Shown piece after piece: positions 62,748 through 64,000 of a stretch of 64,000 nt of DNA. How positions within the stretch are numbered: position 1 is the stretch's first letter; the number at the start of each line of letters is the position of its first letter. Under the pieces are notes generated by a model. It was not told where the DNA came from, did no database searches, and worked only from the letters and a program-made list of their open reading frames with translations. Both the position numbers and the translations under genes were made by a program. Source of the DNA: Linepithema humile (taxonomy: Eukaryota; Arthropoda; Insecta; Hymenoptera; Formicidae); contig NC_090128.1 in assembly GCF_040581485.1 (NCBI RefSeq), positions 1,488,001 through 1,552,000 on the forward strand. Direction: 5' to 3'.

Positions 62748-64000
62748 CAAAGAAGAACAGCTTAATCCGCGCAGCGCCCCACTTTTTCTTCCTCGCGGAA
62801 GATAGGAAAAATCGTGATACTATCGCGAGTTAGGTACAACACAGATACGATAAGCCTGAATATGTTTAACGTGACACAAGAAACATTGGGAAGAAAAGAA
62901 ATAAGGAACGAAGAAAAATGGCTGTACCTGACTAACTAAAAATGTAGATAAAGAAGAGAAAATATCAGAAAAAGATAATATGTAACAAAAAATACATTTG
63001 TGTCGATATTCTTCCAATACGATTTGTTTAATCGACAAAATTTTAAAACCATCGCTGACTTAGAATTTCATTACCATTCGTTCAAGCTTATGCAAACTCC
63101 AATCTATTTGCACATCTCTAACAATAGACAAGGAAAAACGGTTCATAAAATGAACTGGCTCTCAAATTTTTCGTACGTGAATTGCTCTCGTTGTTTGCCT
63201 TATTGATTAAATTCTGAGAATTTATCGGTCCATTCGCATGCAATCGAGACAAAAGAGTCCGCGAAAACAAAGCAGGCACTCACGATTTAAATGGCGAGTC
63301 ACATTCGTAATCTCAGAAGAGCGCTTGTAAGACTATACGCGCACAAAATACAGCTTTTCCGCTTTTAACTCGCTGACTCTAATCAATGTAATCTCTCGAA
63401 GATGCAATAAATGCATATAGATCATAAAAATATGTAGCAGTTTAAATGTTCAAAAGATTCTGTCTTAAGTCTTTGCATTAAAATACAATATCAAATATTG
63501 CCGTAATATCAATATCAAACAAGATTTTCCATCACAAAAATCCTTCAATGTTTAATTATCTTGAATTCTAAAATTTAAAACTTTAAAACATAGATTTTTA
63601 CTTTTTTTCAAAAATGAGAATTAAAAGACAAAATCGAAAAAACAAAGAAAGTAATTGAAATTGTAATATTTTATGGGTGACAATATATATAGTTTTGGTC
63701 TAAGTTAATCATCAATTTAAATAAAATGTAATGCTCCTAATAATTCATTTAATAAAAAGCTATTTTTTTAAGAAGATCGTATAATTTTAAATAAGAGAGA
63801 CTTCTAAAAAGAGTATCAACACTAATTTCATTAATTTTCCAGATTTATATTTAATAATATAATTGATTTTTTTTATATTAAATTAAATGATTATAAGAGA
63901 TATAAGGCTCGTATGATAAATATCAAATTAATATGTATTAAAAGGCTTCTCAAGCCATCGCGTTGTTAGTGCGAAAATTATTATTATAGAAACTTAATTT

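Larger units (their letters stand above)
53661..64000. other. Non-coding DNA, right flank
   Basis: A/T-rich with the CT and AG tracts listed separately and mixed patches at 57530-57860, 58870-59200, 59800-60130, 60690-61040 and 61600-62040. The longest frame (54881-55204, plus, about 107 codons) resembles nothing I know. The window ends in A/T-rich DNA. Confidence 0.55.

Noticed and set aside
1..64000. CRISPR arrays, bacterial operons or plasmid features
   Set aside because: No regularly spaced repeats or dense gene order; composition and elements are eukaryotic.

Overview
The window looks like a stretch of animal, most likely insect, nuclear genome. It is strongly A/T-rich, carries scattered CpG-rich patches without obvious CpG loss, has only short chance reading frames, and contains insect-type transposable elements. 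I lean towards Hymenoptera such as an ant, but only from base composition and element types. I could not recognise a host protein-coding exon, rRNA or tRNA gene, so the window reads as a gene-poor region: an intergenic desert or the inside of very large introns.

The one complete coding element is a full-length Ty3/Gypsy-class LTR retrotransposon on the minus strand at 17978-23121. Its two 219-bp LTRs are identical, end in TGTAGGCA...TGCCTACA and are flanked by the 4-bp target duplication CTAT. One uninterrupted frame encodes SAP-like domain, Gag, two CCHC knuckles, protease, reverse transcriptase, RNase H and integrase; the first true ATG is at 22630 and the stop is at 18359-18361. There is no env. 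The LTR holds an Inr+DPE promoter candidate and an AATAAA signal. A tRNA-Leu-complementary primer site lies just inside the 5' LTR. A stretch resembling the 5' end of tRNA-Leu sits where the polypurine tract is expected. The 5' leader has one upstream AUG, followed at once by a stop codon.

Other mobile DNA is relic or non-autonomous. There is a Gypsy-type integrase fragment at 2435-2596, and a 210-bp piggyBac-type MITE with TTAA duplications at 13000-13209. A TA-flanked element of about 564 bp with short CAAGGTGT/ACACCCTG ends lies at 26566-27129. A piggyBac-like terminus joined to a perfect palindrome lies near 44081-44117.

The rest is A/T-rich non-coding DNA with microsatellites (CA, AG, CT, GTC), short tandem duplications (30552, 43175, 45735, 47847), a strong 32-nt palindrome at 33413, and CpG-rich islands near 60-260, 8380-8870, 34020-34320, 37270-37650, 38250-39200, 44120-45650, 49800-50340, 53280-53660 and 60690-61040. 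Some islands carry promoter-like or enhancer-like motifs (paired CCAAT boxes at 38362, homeodomain-type sites at 30799-31170). They are candidates for regulatory DNA of genes outside the window.
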